From assembly GCF_000332135.1 (NCBI RefSeq), contig NZ_KB235896.1, positions 5,650,553 to 5,714,552 on the forward strand: 64,000 nucleotides of DNA, given 5' to 3'. The notes below the pieces were generated by a model. It ran no database searches, was not told where the DNA came from, and was given only the letters and a program-made list of their open reading frames with translations. Both the position numbers and the translations under genes were made by a program. This stretch comes from Anabaena sp. PCC 7108 (GTDB lineage: Bacteria; Cyanobacteriota; Cyanobacteriia; Cyanobacteriales; Nostocaceae). Positions 1 to 8,757 of the stretch are shown here, in pieces; within the stretch, counting starts at the first letter, position 1, and each line of letters starts with the position of its first letter.

Positions 1-2862
1 GCCAGAGCTAAATTAGAAGTCATCAAATTTGCTTTTAGAAATTGGATTTGGGAGAATCAACAAAGATGTGTGGATCTGTATACATATTACAACACACACA
101 TTAATGTTTTCTCTGCCCGAAAATATAATGGTAGTTACCTCCAGCTTCCAGGTAGTAATCCTCATGTGCAGTTAAACTATTGGCAATTAGATGGTGTTTC
201 TAGAATCCTTGAAGAAAATGCCACTTTTCTAGCCCATGATGTAGGACTTGGTAAAACATATACCATGATTGCATCTATCATGGAATGTCGGCGGTTGGGA
301 TTAGCTAACAAGCCAATGTTAGTTGTGTTGAATGGCACTGAAAAGCAAATTGAAGAGAGTTTTAGATATCTCTATCCAATGGCAAACTTATTAGTTCCTG
401 AAAAGCTAGATGCTGAAGGGAGAAAAATCTTCACTGCTGCCATTCAAACAGGGGATTTTGATTGCACTATCATTACTCATTCTCAATTCTTCAGTTTAGC
501 ATTATCGGAGGATTATCAATTAGCGTTCCACAATCAAGAAAAAGAAATTCTCCAAGCTTTCTTGAGAAATGAGTCAAATGACAGAATCACCACTAAACAA
601 TTGAAAAAGGCGTTAAAAAGCCTAGAAAATAAAATCAACAAGGTAACAGCATCAACAAGAAAAGACAATCACATTGATTTTGATAATTTGACAGATATGT
701 TGGTGATAGATGAGGTTCATGAATTTAAGAATCTCTCGATTATTACCAAGATGTATAACATCAGAGGTATTCCCAAAAGTTGGAGTCAACGTGCTAGTGA
801 TACCTACATGAAGATTCTGCATATTCTGGGAGATATGCTCACCGAAACTTGTTCTCAATTCACAGGAAAGGTAATTGGTGCAACGGGTACAATTTTGTCC
901 AATACTATGGCAGAATTATTTAATTGGATGCGGATGTTTCAACTTCCCAAATTACGAGAATTGGGAATAGAAACTTTCGATGAATGGGCTAGTCAATTTG
1001 CCGAACCTACTTCTTCGGCTGAAGTTACTGCTAGTGGTAAATACAAAGTAGTGACTCGGTTTAAGAGTTTCTGCAATATCCAAGCTCTCCGAGGGCTGAT
1101 GGATCAATTTGTTGACCTCCGCACAAATGATAACATTGGTGATGTTTTAAAACGTCCCAAACCTAAGTTTATTGATGTTGTTGTAGAACCATCTTCAGCA
1201 CAGTTACAATTTCTTAGGGATGCTCTCAAAAGGTCTGAGAAAATTTACACTCGGCAAGTTGCACCCAGCATTGATAATATGCTGAAGGTAACGACGGATC
1301 TCACAAAAGCTGCTTTAACTATGCGCTTATTGGGAGAAACTAAGGAAGCAGATATCAGTAAGTTGCATGAGTGTGTTTGGAATAGTTGGCAAATTTGGAA
1401 GCTGACGAATACTGTCAAGGGAACTCAATTAATATTCTGTGATGCTAGTATTCCTAAACCAGATAAATACAGTACCTATTTGTATTTGAAAATGCTGTTT
1501 ATAGCATTAGGAATTCCAGAATCACAAATTGCGTTTGTCCATGATTTTAATAAATCTAAACGAACTAAACTGTTTGAGTTAATTGATTCTGGTGCGGTGC
1601 GTATTTTATTGGGAAGCACGAAGAAATTAGGTACTGGTTGCAATGTCCACCGTCGCGGATTATGGGCTATACACCACCTAGATGCCCCTTGGCGACCTTC
1701 TGATCTTACTCAACGTGAGGGGAGAGGTATCAGGCAGGGAAATGGGGAATTTATGGGTTTTACCCTACCTTTTGTGTGGATATTTAGGTATATTACTGAA
1801 CGTCTAGATGCTCTCAGATGGCAAACTTTACAATGGAAGCAGGAAATGACTGCTAAATTCCTCAATGGTGAGGATTTGGATAATGTTGAAGATTGTGATC
1901 AGGGGATTTATTCCTATGCTCAAATTAAGTCAATGGCTACAGGAAATTCTCTGTTAATTGAGGAATCCAATTTGCGTAGTGAGTTGAATTCTCTACTCAT
2001 TCAACAAAGGAGTCATCAAAGACAACAATTTAGTTTGGGTTGGAATATAGATAACTGGAATCGCAAAATTCAAGATTTAGAACGCAAGATTGACTGGCTT
2101 CAGGAAGATTTGAAAATAATCAAGCCAGTTTTCAAGGAAATCAAAGCAGCGCAAATTTCTAAACGAATATCTCTGGAGTGTAAAGAGATTTTCCAGAATC
2201 AAAATACTTCGACAAGAAAGGTTGCTAATTACCGAGGTTTTGATGTATATGCTTATTATCGTCCTGGTAATAATAAGTTAGGCGTTTACATCAAATGTTG
2301 TGGAAATGAGTATTATTTCCCCTGGGTTATTGACAACAAAAAAGGAAGTATTGAGTTTCAACGTTCTCATCCTTTAATCAGTCTTGATACTATGATAGAT
2401 TCATTACCGGAATATCTACCAAGATTGCAGGAAGAATTTGAAAATGCAAAGGTTGAAAAAGCAAGATTGGAATCTCTTGTAGGACAATCTTTTCCACATT
2501 CAGAGAGGATTGATGATGTCTCCAAACGATTGCAGGAAATTGATGCTATGTTACAAGAGGATGAAGCTGCTTTGGATACATCAGAATTATCTTCTAATGA
2601 TGAAAATGATGAAGACAGTGATGATGATTTCTGGCTAAATGATGAAAGGTGTATTCAAGAATGCCATATTCACCCAGGAATAGTAGATAAATTGTTTAGT
2701 CGCAGCACGGAAGATATCGAATGGATTAGTGATATTTCTCAAGTTGTCACGACTATCAAACCTATTAATTCCCAACCTCCTACATCTAGCACAATTAGCA
2801 AAATTCATGATTTTCCTAGCAGTATAAAGAAGGTAGCAGGTGTGCAACTAACTCTGTTTTAA
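1..2862 (+). CDS. SF2 helicase of plasmid/ICE helicase-methylase type, 5' truncated
   Basis: This is the 3' part of a very large ATP-dependent DNA helicase. The frame is open from base 1 with no stop before the GTG at 70, so the real start lies outside the window. Visible helicase features are HDVGLGKT (Walker A, about residues 79-86 counted from base 1), VIDEVHEF (motif II, near residue 236) and QREGRGIRQG (motif VI, near 571-580). The sequence just before the P-loop (FRNWIW, then YNGSYLQLPG) matches the linker seen in helicases of conjugative elements, which often carry an N-terminal N6-adenine methylase; that part is not in the window. The C-terminal third is coiled-coil-like and ends in an acidic stretch and a Ser/Thr-rich tail. 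Substrate and role are inferred only from family resemblance. A hairpin terminator follows the stop. Confidence 0.85.
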   Translation, partial: ARAKLEVIKFAFRNWIWENQQRCVDLYTYYNTHINVFSARKYNGSYLQLPGSNPHVQLNYWQLDGVSRILEENATFLAHDVGLGKTYTMIASIMECRRLGLANKPMLVVLNGTEKQIEESFRYLYPMANLLVPEKLDAEGRKIFTAAIQTGDFDCTIITHSQFFSLALSEDYQLAFHNQEKEILQAFLRNESNDRITTKQLKKALKSLENKINKVTASTRKDNHIDFDNLTDMLVIDEVHEFKNLSIITKMYNIRGIPKSWSQRASDTYMKILHILGDMLTETCSQFTGKVIGATGTILSNTMAELFNWMRMFQLPKLRELGIETFDEWASQFAEPTSSAEVTASGKYKVVTRFKSFCNIQALRGLMDQFVDLRTNDNIGDVLKRPKPKFIDVVVEPSSAQLQFLRDALKRSEKIYTRQVAPSIDNMLKVTTDLTKAALTMRLLGETKEADISKLHECVWNSWQIWKLTNTVKGTQLIFCDASIPKPDKYSTYLYLKMLFIALGIPESQIAFVHDFNKSKRTKLFELIDSGAVRILLGSTKKLGTGCNVHRRGLWAIHHLDAPWRPSDLTQREGRGIRQGNGEFMGFTLPFVWIFRYITERLDALRWQTLQWKQEMTAKFLNGEDLDNVEDCDQGIYSYAQIKSMATGNSLLIEESNLRSELNSLLIQQRSHQRQQFSLGWNIDNWNRKIQDLERKIDWLQEDLKIIKPVFKEIKAAQISKRISLECKEIFQNQNTSTRKVANYRGFDVYAYYRPGNNKLGVYIKCCGNEYYFPWVIDNKKGSIEFQRSHPLISLDTMIDSLPEYLPRLQEEFENAKVEKARLESLVGQSFPHSERIDDVSKRLQEIDAMLQEDEAALDTSELSSNDENDEDSDDDFWLNDERCIQECHIHPGIVDKLFSRSTEDIEWISDISQVVTTIKPINSQPPTSSTISKIHDFPSSIKKVAGVQLTLF

Positions 2863-2897
2863 GATTACTGCTAGAGTTTTTGATGAATTCAAAACTG

Positions 2898-2933
2898 GGT
2901 ATTGGGGAAGTAGTTCCCTAATACCTATTTTTT
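2898..2933 (+). terminator. Rho-independent terminator after the helicase gene
   Basis: A 12-bp stem, GGTATTGGGGAA pairing with TTCCCTAATACC (one G-T pair), has a 4-base loop and is followed by TATTTTTT. It lies 35 bp after the helicase stop codon and fits an intrinsic terminator on the plus strand. Confidence 0.8.
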
Positions 2934-3541
2934 AAGTTAAATAATGAATACTTCAAAAACATTACATACAGCATTTTCATGTAAATTGGGATGCTCCCAA
3001 TTTTGAAAAAATAAATGCAGCCACACCAAAAACTATCTAAAACTATCTTCCCTTTGCATACTTTGCGGTTCAATCATATCCAGTATGGGATAATTTTCTG
3101 TTGTTATACCACTTCTTTATGAGGCTGCGCCGAATTTTTCAACCTTGTATTTTCTTTCTCTGTGTCCTCTGCGTCTCTGCGGTTCGCTAATCTTTAAATT
3201 GAGCGCATCTTTATACAGAATTGGTATTAAACAAAAACAAACTTACACATTTTTCATTTATTTCTCACATCAACTTTTATCGAGTCTTAGATCAATACTT
3301 ATCGGTTTAGCTCAAAAAATGAAATCATGTAGCAATGGCTACGCCCGCCGCAGGCATCACTTAACATTCAAGACGGTCGTTACAAAAACTAACCGGACAG
3401 TATTGAGTCTTACATATACATCAAAAAAGCCCAACTAACGACATATACTGCTTTAATACAGTGAAAATATTGATATATCGCTACGCGAAACATTTGTGAA
3501 AATCATGAAAACCAAAAATCACTGTGTTTTAGGAGAAAATT
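2934..3541. other. Intergenic region with dispersed repeats, no convincing gene
   Basis: This stretch holds a copy of a dispersed repeat at 2985-3034, a 'ctctgtgtcctctgcgtctc'-like sequence around 3155-3185 of the sort scattered through cyanobacterial intergenic DNA, and a short GGCTACGCCCGCCGCAGGCATC palindrome fragment around 3332-3359. A 97-codon open frame at 3145-3438 is built from these repeats and has no ribosome binding site, so I do not call it a gene. Confidence 0.6.
2985..3034 (+). repeat. Dispersed repeat, copy 1 (second copy near 21.76 kb)
   Basis: The sequence starting with ATGCTCCCAATTTTGAAAAA and continuing to CCACACCAAAAACT recurs at 21758-21816 with a few substitutions. Both copies lie in intergenic DNA. 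The function is unknown. Confidence 0.75.
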
Positions 3542-3943
3542 ATGCAATCTGTACTTACTTTAATGATTGAAGCTATCTGTGTTACTTTCTTTGTAGCGAT
3601 GTTTATAGATTTTGTTGCTGGGATTTTTCAATTAATACAAGCTACAACATCAGTTACACCAAACAACACATTAATATCAATTTCTAAAGTCAATAAACCA
3701 ATTATTTGTCAACCATTACCTGACCCTTGGACAATGGAATTAGAAAGTGATATTTTATCTAACGAAACAATGAGAAGTGAAACTATTCCTTTTCCTGTTC
3801 CTACACTAAAACTTTTACCACCTGCAAAAGAAATTAAATCAGAACCAAAACGTCGAGGAAGACCAAAAAAGAATAATACAACTCCTACTCCAAAAACTAC
3901 TTCTACACGCAAACGCAAATCACCTCAAAAAGCTGCTGCGTGA
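3542..3943 (+). CDS. Small membrane protein with AT-hook-like basic tail
   Basis: This 133-residue protein is not a family I recognise. The start is supported by AGGAG eight bases upstream of the ATG. Residues about 5-30 are hydrophobic (SVLTLMIEAICVTFFVAMF), suggesting one membrane-spanning helix. The C-terminus is strongly basic and contains KRRGRPKKN around residue 104, a good match to the AT-hook core RGRPKK, followed by a Thr/Lys/Pro tail ending SPQKAAA. A membrane segment plus an AT-hook would suit tethering AT-rich DNA to the membrane, but that is inference. It stands alone, between the helicase terminator and a zinc-ribbon membrane protein. Confidence 0.6.
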   Translation: MQSVLTLMIEAICVTFFVAMFIDFVAGIFQLIQATTSVTPNNTLISISKVNKPIICQPLPDPWTMELESDILSNETMRSETIPFPVPTLKLLPPAKEIKSEPKRRGRPKKNNTTPTPKTTSTRKRKSPQKAAA

Positions 3944-4571
3944 ACAAACAAAGATAATCACTCACTGTGTAAATCATCTTTGAATAATATGTAAAAAATC
4001 CAAAAACCTAAATCATGGCATTTTTAAATCTTAACCGATGGTTTAGGTATCAATCCTGGTCAGGTTTTACTATTACAGGGAAAAAAAGAAAATAAAAATG
4101 GCTCTCCTAGACTAGTTATAGAAAATTAATACTTGATATCAGGTTAAGTCCTTACATAGTAGGGAATTCAAGAATCAGAAAGCATATTTTTATTAAATCT
4201 TTGATTCTATTTGAGCGAAACCTAGTTATATCAAGTGTTTTAGGTGTTTTTTAGTATCAATTTATCAAACGAAGTCTAGGAAGTCCATAAAAATTTCACC
4301 TTTAATCTTTCCCTAAATAACTGAATCACTACAAACTCATAAAGCCAGGGGAAAGAGTTATTTTCATTGACAATAATATTTCTTATGTCTATACTAGAAA
4401 ATATTAGATTCGCATATTCAAGAATTAAAGTCACTCCAGGGATAAAATCATACAGTTTGAATAAACTTATAGCATTATCAAGTCTGGTTCATATCACTTA
4501 ATGATTGAAACCCAGCATAGAAAATGCAATTCATCAAAATACAAACTGCTGTAAATATCATCTGGATAACT
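3944..4571. other. Intergenic region with a possible gene remnant
   Basis: No intact gene is visible. An open frame at 4028-4129 begins right after a stop codon and reads ILTDGLGINPGQVLLLQG and onwards to a TAA. Its composition looks like the C-terminal end of a real protein but it has no start codon, so it may be a decayed gene fragment. An overlapping 26-codon frame starting ATGGCATTT at 4016 is equally possible and equally unsupported. The rest is AT-rich without clear signals. Confidence 0.4.
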
Positions 4572-5003
4572 ATGCTAATTATTTGCCCTAAATGCCAAAG
4601 TGATAACTCTCGTAAATTATCCCTAATTTATCAAGAAAATTTCACTCATAGCACTAGCACAGTCAGAGGTTCTATAGGTTCAAAGTCTGCTGCTGCTTAT
4701 AAAAATGAAACTAATACTACATCACTTGGCAAGATAGCAGCACCACCAGAAAAACCAAAATCAAATATTATATTAATTCTTAAAACCATTTTTATTACGT
4801 GGATAGGTATTATAGTATTCACAGTTTTTAAAGCCTTAGCTATGATTGAATTGTTAATATTTGTAGTTTTCCCAATCTATCTATTCTGGGCAGTAAGAAA
4901 AAACATTTTACACTCACGTAAATACCCTAGACTTTATAAAAAATGGGATAATTCTTTTATGTGCCAGCGTTGTGGAACAATCTTCGATAGTCTTGAAAGT
5001 TAA
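4572..5003 (+). CDS. Zinc-ribbon membrane protein of unknown function
   Basis: From the ATG at 4572 the protein starts MLIICPKCQSDN, has a second cysteine pair CQRCGTIF at its C-terminus, and two hydrophobic segments in between (ILILKTIFITWIGIIVF and IELLIFVVFPIYLFWAV). The two CxxC pairs could jointly bind one zinc on the same side of the membrane. The frame also allows an earlier ATG at 4524; I prefer 4572 because proteins of this layout usually begin right before the first CxxC, but neither start has a strong ribosome binding site. I do not recognise a named family. It sits alone in an AT-rich region upstream of an Rpn/DUF4351 gene. Confidence 0.55.
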   Translation: MLIICPKCQSDNSRKLSLIYQENFTHSTSTVRGSIGSKSAAAYKNETNTTSLGKIAAPPEKPKSNIILILKTIFITWIGIIVFTVFKALAMIELLIFVVFPIYLFWAVRKNILHSRKYPRLYKKWDNSFMCQRCGTIFDSLES

Positions 5004-5097
5004 AGCATTTTTCAAATCATATTTATTGTAAAAAAATTATAAATATAGCAAAATCTGTATATAATATTTTTTCTAATCATGCTCATCTACTAAAAAA

Positions 5098-6054
5098 ATG
5101 ACTGAATTAACAGCTAACTATGATGAATCATGGAAAGAAGCATTAAATGAATATTTTGAAAGCTTCTTATTCTTTTTCTTTCCTCAAATCCATGAATTAA
5201 TTGATTGGAAAGAATCCCCTCAACCCCTAGACAAAGAACTCCAAGAGATTACAGCTTCATCAGAAACAGAAAAACGGATTGCGGATAAACTTTATAAAGT
5301 TTGGTTGTTAGATAAACAACAGGTATGGATTTTGATTCACGTTGAAGTTCAAAGTCATTATGAAGTTGACTTTGCAGAAAGAATGTTTATCTACCACTAC
5401 CGCGCTTTTGATCTTTACCACAACAAGGTACTTAGCCTAGCAATTTTAGGTGATAATAGACCAAATTGGCGACCTGATTGTTATCATTATTCTATTGGAA
5501 ATGGTGAAACTCACCTTAAATTTCCCATTGCTAAACTCCTTGATTACGAATCGCGTTGGAATGAGCTAGAATCTAGTAACAATCCCTTTGCTATCATCAC
5601 GATAGCGCACTTGAAGACTAAAGCCACAACCAGTAATCTTACTGAACGGGAAGCATGGAAATGGAAGTTAATTCGAGAACTTTACGAGCGAGGGTTAACG
5701 AAAGAACAAATCGTTAAGCTATTCAAAATCATTGATACAATGATGACTTTACCTAAGCATTTGCAAGAAGAATTAATCACTAAAATTAAACGTTTGGAGG
5801 AGGAAAGAAAAATGCCCTTAGTTAGCCCAACAGAAAAACTGGCTATGGAACGCGGTGAACTAATAGGTGAAGAACGATTAGTTATACGACTACTTAGTCG
5901 GCGATTTGGTGTAATTGCATCCACCTTAATTGAGCAAATTCATCAACTATCTGTTGAACAGTTAGAATTACTGGGGGAAGCACTTTTAGATTTCTCAACG
6001 ATAGCTGATCTAGAACAATGGTTACAAAATAGGTCAAATTCCGTAGAGGAATAG
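5098..6054 (+). CDS. Rpn/PD-(D/E)XK nuclease-like protein with DUF4351
   Basis: A 318-residue protein of the cyanobacterial Rpn-related family (often annotated as recombination-promoting nuclease or transposase). The core HVEVQSHYEVDFAERMF has the E83-V-Q85 arrangement expected of a PD-(D/E)XK-type active site. The C-terminus (LLSRRFG, LEQWLQ) matches the DUF4351 tail. Such genes occur in many copies in cyanobacterial genomes and plasmids. Their biological role is not settled; DNA cleavage linked to recombination is known for E. coli RpnA. A second relative lies in the defence island at 47757-48644. The gene is complete and followed by a palindromic repeat. Confidence 0.75.
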   Translation: MTELTANYDESWKEALNEYFESFLFFFFPQIHELIDWKESPQPLDKELQEITASSETEKRIADKLYKVWLLDKQQVWILIHVEVQSHYEVDFAERMFIYHYRAFDLYHNKVLSLAILGDNRPNWRPDCYHYSIGNGETHLKFPIAKLLDYESRWNELESSNNPFAIITIAHLKTKATTSNLTEREAWKWKLIRELYERGLTKEQIVKLFKIIDTMMTLPKHLQEELITKIKRLEEERKMPLVSPTEKLAMERGELIGEERLVIRLLSRRFGVIASTLIEQIHQLSVEQLELLGEALLDFSTIADLEQWLQNRSNSVEE

Positions 6055-6092
6055 CAAGTACCGAAGAACCAAAAAAGGGAGGAGTTGTCTCA

Positions 6093-6129
6093 GGCGATTG
6101 CGTGTAGCACACTGCCAAAGGCAATCGCC
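6093..6129. repeat. Palindromic dispersed repeat (GCGATTGC...GCAATCGCC)
   Basis: Outer arms GGCGATTGC and GCAATCGCC are perfect inverted repeats around a GTGTAGCACAC core. It belongs to the same family as copies near 9223, 9433 and 11997. It lies between the convergent Rpn-like gene and the parM-like gene, where it may also act as a hairpin terminator. Confidence 0.7.
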
Positions 6130-6200
6130 TCTCTTAATTTTTAAAGGTTTAATCATCACAATAAACTACCAGCTACAAAAATTCGACTTCATTAACAAAT

Positions 6201-7442
6201 TTAAAGTCTATCTGGCATTTCCAAAAAGCCCTTTGGCTTTGGTGAAGGCAGGTTAACAACCTTGTTCCCTGAAACAGTAGAACCAGAATTATTAGTTGTA
6301 GTATTACTATTTTTAGTAGTTAAATTGGCACTACCAAACAATACTTGATACAAAGCCCATACATCTGCTAATCGCATACCCATTCCTACTTTATCGAGTG
6401 CTGGGGGAATTTCTACACCACCATTCCAAATCAATTTCACATTACTGTAATATGCCTCTAATTCTGGTTTAAGATATTCCGCAGTACCACCACACAAAAT
6501 CATCTCATTAATATCACGGGGTATTTCTTGTAATAACCAGCGTACTAATGCTCGAAAATATTCATCCCGACTAAGTTTGAGAGCAAAAGATATATCTTGA
6601 GCTTCTGCTAACACCTCAGCTTCACTTTTACGTCGTGATAAGGTAGCTAAAACTTCCGACTTACATTCAGATCCTGCTGCTACCACCGCAGCTATCAGAT
6701 GTGGATCATCTTTCGATAAACCACTACAACGTCTAACAAAATCATCCAACATCCATGACATCCCAAAGGTATTTGATACCCCTGGAGTTACTGCACCTTT
6801 ATTAGATATCTGTACAGAAGCATTGCGATATCCCAACATTACTACCGCAAGGTTGCAATTCCTAATGTTTGTTCCCAAAATAGTGCGTCTATGTAGATAA
6901 ATACCAACTCCTTCGGGGACAACGTTCAAGTCTATCAACTTGATCCTGATTTCACCAGTAGGTGTATTGAAACGTTTTAGTGCCTGTTTTAATTTAGATT
7001 CAAGACGCTCCTTATCTTGATATTCTGAAGGTGGTAATAAAACAGCAAGTGAAACTGTGAATTTGTTCATCAGTTTCAATTTTTGACTAACCACCCACAA
7101 AACACCACAGATTTTTTGTACTGCATTTTCTTCTTTCAACTGCTTGAGTAAGGAATTACCACCATATTTTTTTCTCGCTAGGAAACCAATAGCATAATAT
7201 TCCTCACCAATACCCACCCAGCAGGTATTCTCTGGATCTGTTTCACCTGATTTAGTTTTTTCATAGTTTTCTACTGACGCAACTGATACATCTGCTATTT
7301 CTGGTTCCATACACAGCAATGTAGGAAAGTCATTTTTATGAGATACACTTCCAATTGCTTTAGTTTGAGAACCACCTAAATCTATAGCCAGCATTAAATC
7401 CGGGGTTACACTATTTGTAGTTTTAGTCATTTTATTACTCAC
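6201..7442 (-). CDS. parM: Actin-like plasmid partition ATPase (ParM/StbA type)
   Basis: A 413-residue actin-fold ATPase that probably forms filaments pushing plasmid copies apart. The phosphate-1 motif LAIDLGGSQTKA is at residues 19-30 and the adenosine motif ILCGGTAEYLKPEL lies near residue 310. The usual phosphate-2 motif (DIGxGTxD) is diverged to VMLGYRNASVQ and lacks its aspartate, which is odd. The C-terminus is a Ser/Thr/Asn-rich tail. GTG at 7442 or ATG at 7430 could start it. It is second in a minus-strand operon after the 177-residue gene, whose upstream DNA carries 10-bp iterons, an arrangement like a parC-parR-parM locus although the gene order is reversed relative to R1. The symbol reflects the family, not proven function. 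Confidence 0.75.
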   Translation of the reverse strand: MSNKMTKTTNSVTPDLMLAIDLGGSQTKAIGSVSHKNDFPTLLCMEPEIADVSVASVENYEKTKSGETDPENTCWVGIGEEYYAIGFLARKKYGGNSLLKQLKEENAVQKICGVLWVVSQKLKLMNKFTVSLAVLLPPSEYQDKERLESKLKQALKRFNTPTGEIRIKLIDLNVVPEGVGIYLHRRTILGTNIRNCNLAVVMLGYRNASVQISNKGAVTPGVSNTFGMSWMLDDFVRRCSGLSKDDPHLIAAVVAAGSECKSEVLATLSRRKSEAEVLAEAQDISFALKLSRDEYFRALVRWLLQEIPRDINEMILCGGTAEYLKPELEAYYSNVKLIWNGGVEIPPALDKVGMGMRLADVWALYQVLFGSANLTTKNSNTTTNNSGSTVSGNKVVNLPSPKPKGFLEMPDRL

Positions 7443-7532
7443 TTTTCCACCAATTAACTAAAATATATTTTTTGTGATTGAATTTTGTTAAGTATGAATT
7501 CAGGAGGTAGCTAAATTATTTAGTTATAGTGT

Positions 7533-8066
7533 TTATCCAAATAAAGAACGAATATCCTGTCTAACAGCCTTTTGTTCATCCGTTAATTCCATCTCTACCT
7601 CTACATCTTCATCCCAAAAATCATCATGTAGATCAGTTTCTGGAGATTGGAGAACTGTTGTGTTATTAGTAACTATTTGTTCTATTGGGTTTTGATAACT
7701 AGCATAATTCTGTTTTATTACAGAATCGTTTGTAATCAAAGCGGTACTAAAACTGTCCATACCTTGAAGAATTATTTGAGACAAGGGTAAATTAAAATTT
7801 AACTTTATTTGAATATAATCCCAATGATTTAAACAATCGAACAATGATGATAAAGTTATTTCCTTCAATAAATTATCATCAACTCCATTTACGTTGATAT
7901 AAGCTAATGGCATAAAACATATTCGAGCTGCTTGCCATACTAATTCATCAAAATTTTTATGGGGATAATTAACCAAATAATTTAACAATATTCCATCTGG
8001 TGTATTTTCTCGAAATTGAAATCTAAGTCTCTTGGTTATAAATTTTTGCTCTGCCATAATAGTCAT
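7533..8066 (-). CDS. Hypothetical protein, candidate ParR-like adaptor
   Basis: This 177-residue protein is the first gene of the operon that leads into the ParM-like ATPase. I do not recognise its sequence. It starts MTIMAEQKFITKRLRFQF, has a central region rich in Leu/Asn, and ends with an acidic segment (DLHDDFWDEDVEVEMELTDE) followed by QKAVRQDIRSLFG. Position next to an actin-like ATPase and close to an iteron array suggests the DNA-binding adaptor of a type II partition system, though the acidic tail is more like a filament-binding part than a DNA-binding one. ATG at 8057 is an alternative start. Confidence 0.55.
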   Translation of the reverse strand: MTIMAEQKFITKRLRFQFRENTPDGILLNYLVNYPHKNFDELVWQAARICFMPLAYINVNGVDDNLLKEITLSSLFDCLNHWDYIQIKLNFNLPLSQIILQGMDSFSTALITNDSVIKQNYASYQNPIEQIVTNNTTVLQSPETDLHDDFWDEDVEVEMELTDEQKAVRQDIRSLFG

Positions 8067-8379
8067 TCCGTTTATCTTTTATGATTTTTAAACCCTAATA
8101 TCCAATATTGATAGAGGTAAGGTATCTGGTATCACAAAATCTAATAAATAATAAAAACTATATTGCAGCATTCAGGTATGAATATAAAACTAACAAAAAG
8201 TATAAAACAGATATAATTTTTGATATAACTTGATTACTATTTCTATGCAAACACGCTTAGAAGCAAATAAAAAAATTAAAACGCAAAAAATTTTAGACCC
8301 TAATGGAAAACAATTAGGTTACAAAAGTATTATTGTGTACTTCTGTTATCGTGAGTAATAATACTTATTATAGTAAGTC

Positions 8380-8425
8380 TAGCCAATCCCAACCAATCCT
8401 AGCCAATCCTAGCCAATCCCAGCCA
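8380..8425 (+). repeat. 10-bp iterons, block 1 (consensus TAGCCAATCC)
   Basis: Four consecutive 10-bp units read AGCCAATCCC, AACCAATCCT, AGCCAATCCT and AGCCAATCCC, with a partial fifth. The period equals about one helical turn, so a protein could bind every unit on the same face. This is the pattern of centromere-like parC sites and of some replication iterons. It lies about 315 bp upstream of the first gene of the parM-type operon. Confidence 0.85.
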
Positions 8426-8486
8426 CTTGATGGATAATTTAATAGTACAAATTAACTAAATAAACTTTTTAGGTGGCAAAAAAGCA

Positions 8487-8515
8487 ACCAATCCTAGCCA
8501 ATCCTAGCCAATTTT
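8487..8515 (+). repeat. 10-bp iterons, block 2 (same unit)
   Basis: Three more units (AACCAATCCT, AGCCAATCCT, AGCCAATTTT) occur about 60 bp after block 1 in the same orientation. The shared unit and phase suggest that both blocks are bound by the same protein. Confidence 0.8.
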
Positions 8516-8593
8516 CAGTAAGGAATATATACTTGTATATTAATTTACATACTAAGTAAATAGCCTTGAAATACCTACAGTAGAAAGGTTTGA

Positions 8594-8625
8594 AAGGTAT
8601 AATTATATGTTATAAATTATACCTT
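8594..8625. promoter_or_regulatory. Perfect 11-bp inverted repeat upstream of mobC
   Basis: AAGGTATAATT and AATTATACCTT flank a 10-base AT-rich loop. It could be the operator of mobC (MobC proteins are ribbon-helix-helix repressors) or the hairpin part of oriT. It also contains TATAAT-like hexamers. Confidence 0.55.
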
Positions 8626-8644
8626 AGTTGTGTTTGCCTTAATT

Positions 8645-8690
8645 CCCGGTGAGACGCAAGCCATGTTTTGTGCATGCGTTATACTTGGAC
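8645..8690 (+). other. Candidate oriT next to mobC
   Basis: The sequence GGTGAGACGCAAGCCATG, then TTTTG, then TGCATGCGTTATACTTGGAC has imperfect inverted arms (ACGCAAGC and GCATGCGT) followed by an unpaired stretch. This is the usual arrangement of a nick region beside an inverted repeat. The site lies directly upstream of mobC, where oriT is normally found in MobC/relaxase modules. The exact nick site cannot be read from sequence alone. Confidence 0.35.
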
Positions 8691-8757
8691 AAAACCCCTC
8701 AAAATAGTATTTTCACCGCATTTTTTAGCTGAAAAAGTTTTTTTGGAAATAATCATC

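Larger units (their letters stand above)
8067..8757. other. Control region: partition iterons, inverted repeats, possible oriT
   Basis: This region separates the minus-strand parM-type operon from the plus-strand mobC gene. It contains two blocks of 10-bp direct repeats (8380-8425 and 8487-8515), a perfect 11-bp inverted repeat (8594-8625) and an imperfect inverted repeat (8653-8679). A 37-codon open frame at 8245-8358 (MQTRLEANKKIKTQKI...) has no clear ribosome binding site and is listed only as a possibility. Confidence 0.65.

Noticed and set aside
3145..3438. 97-codon open frame
   Set aside because: It is made largely of dispersed repeats, lacks a ribosome binding site and shows no family resemblance.
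8245..8358. 37-codon small open frame in the partition control region
   Set aside because: It has no clear ribosome binding site and no recognisable features; it is mentioned only within the region entry.
8380..8515. Repeat blocks as a possible CRISPR array
   Set aside because: The units are directly adjacent and only 10 bp long, with no spacers; iterons explain them better.
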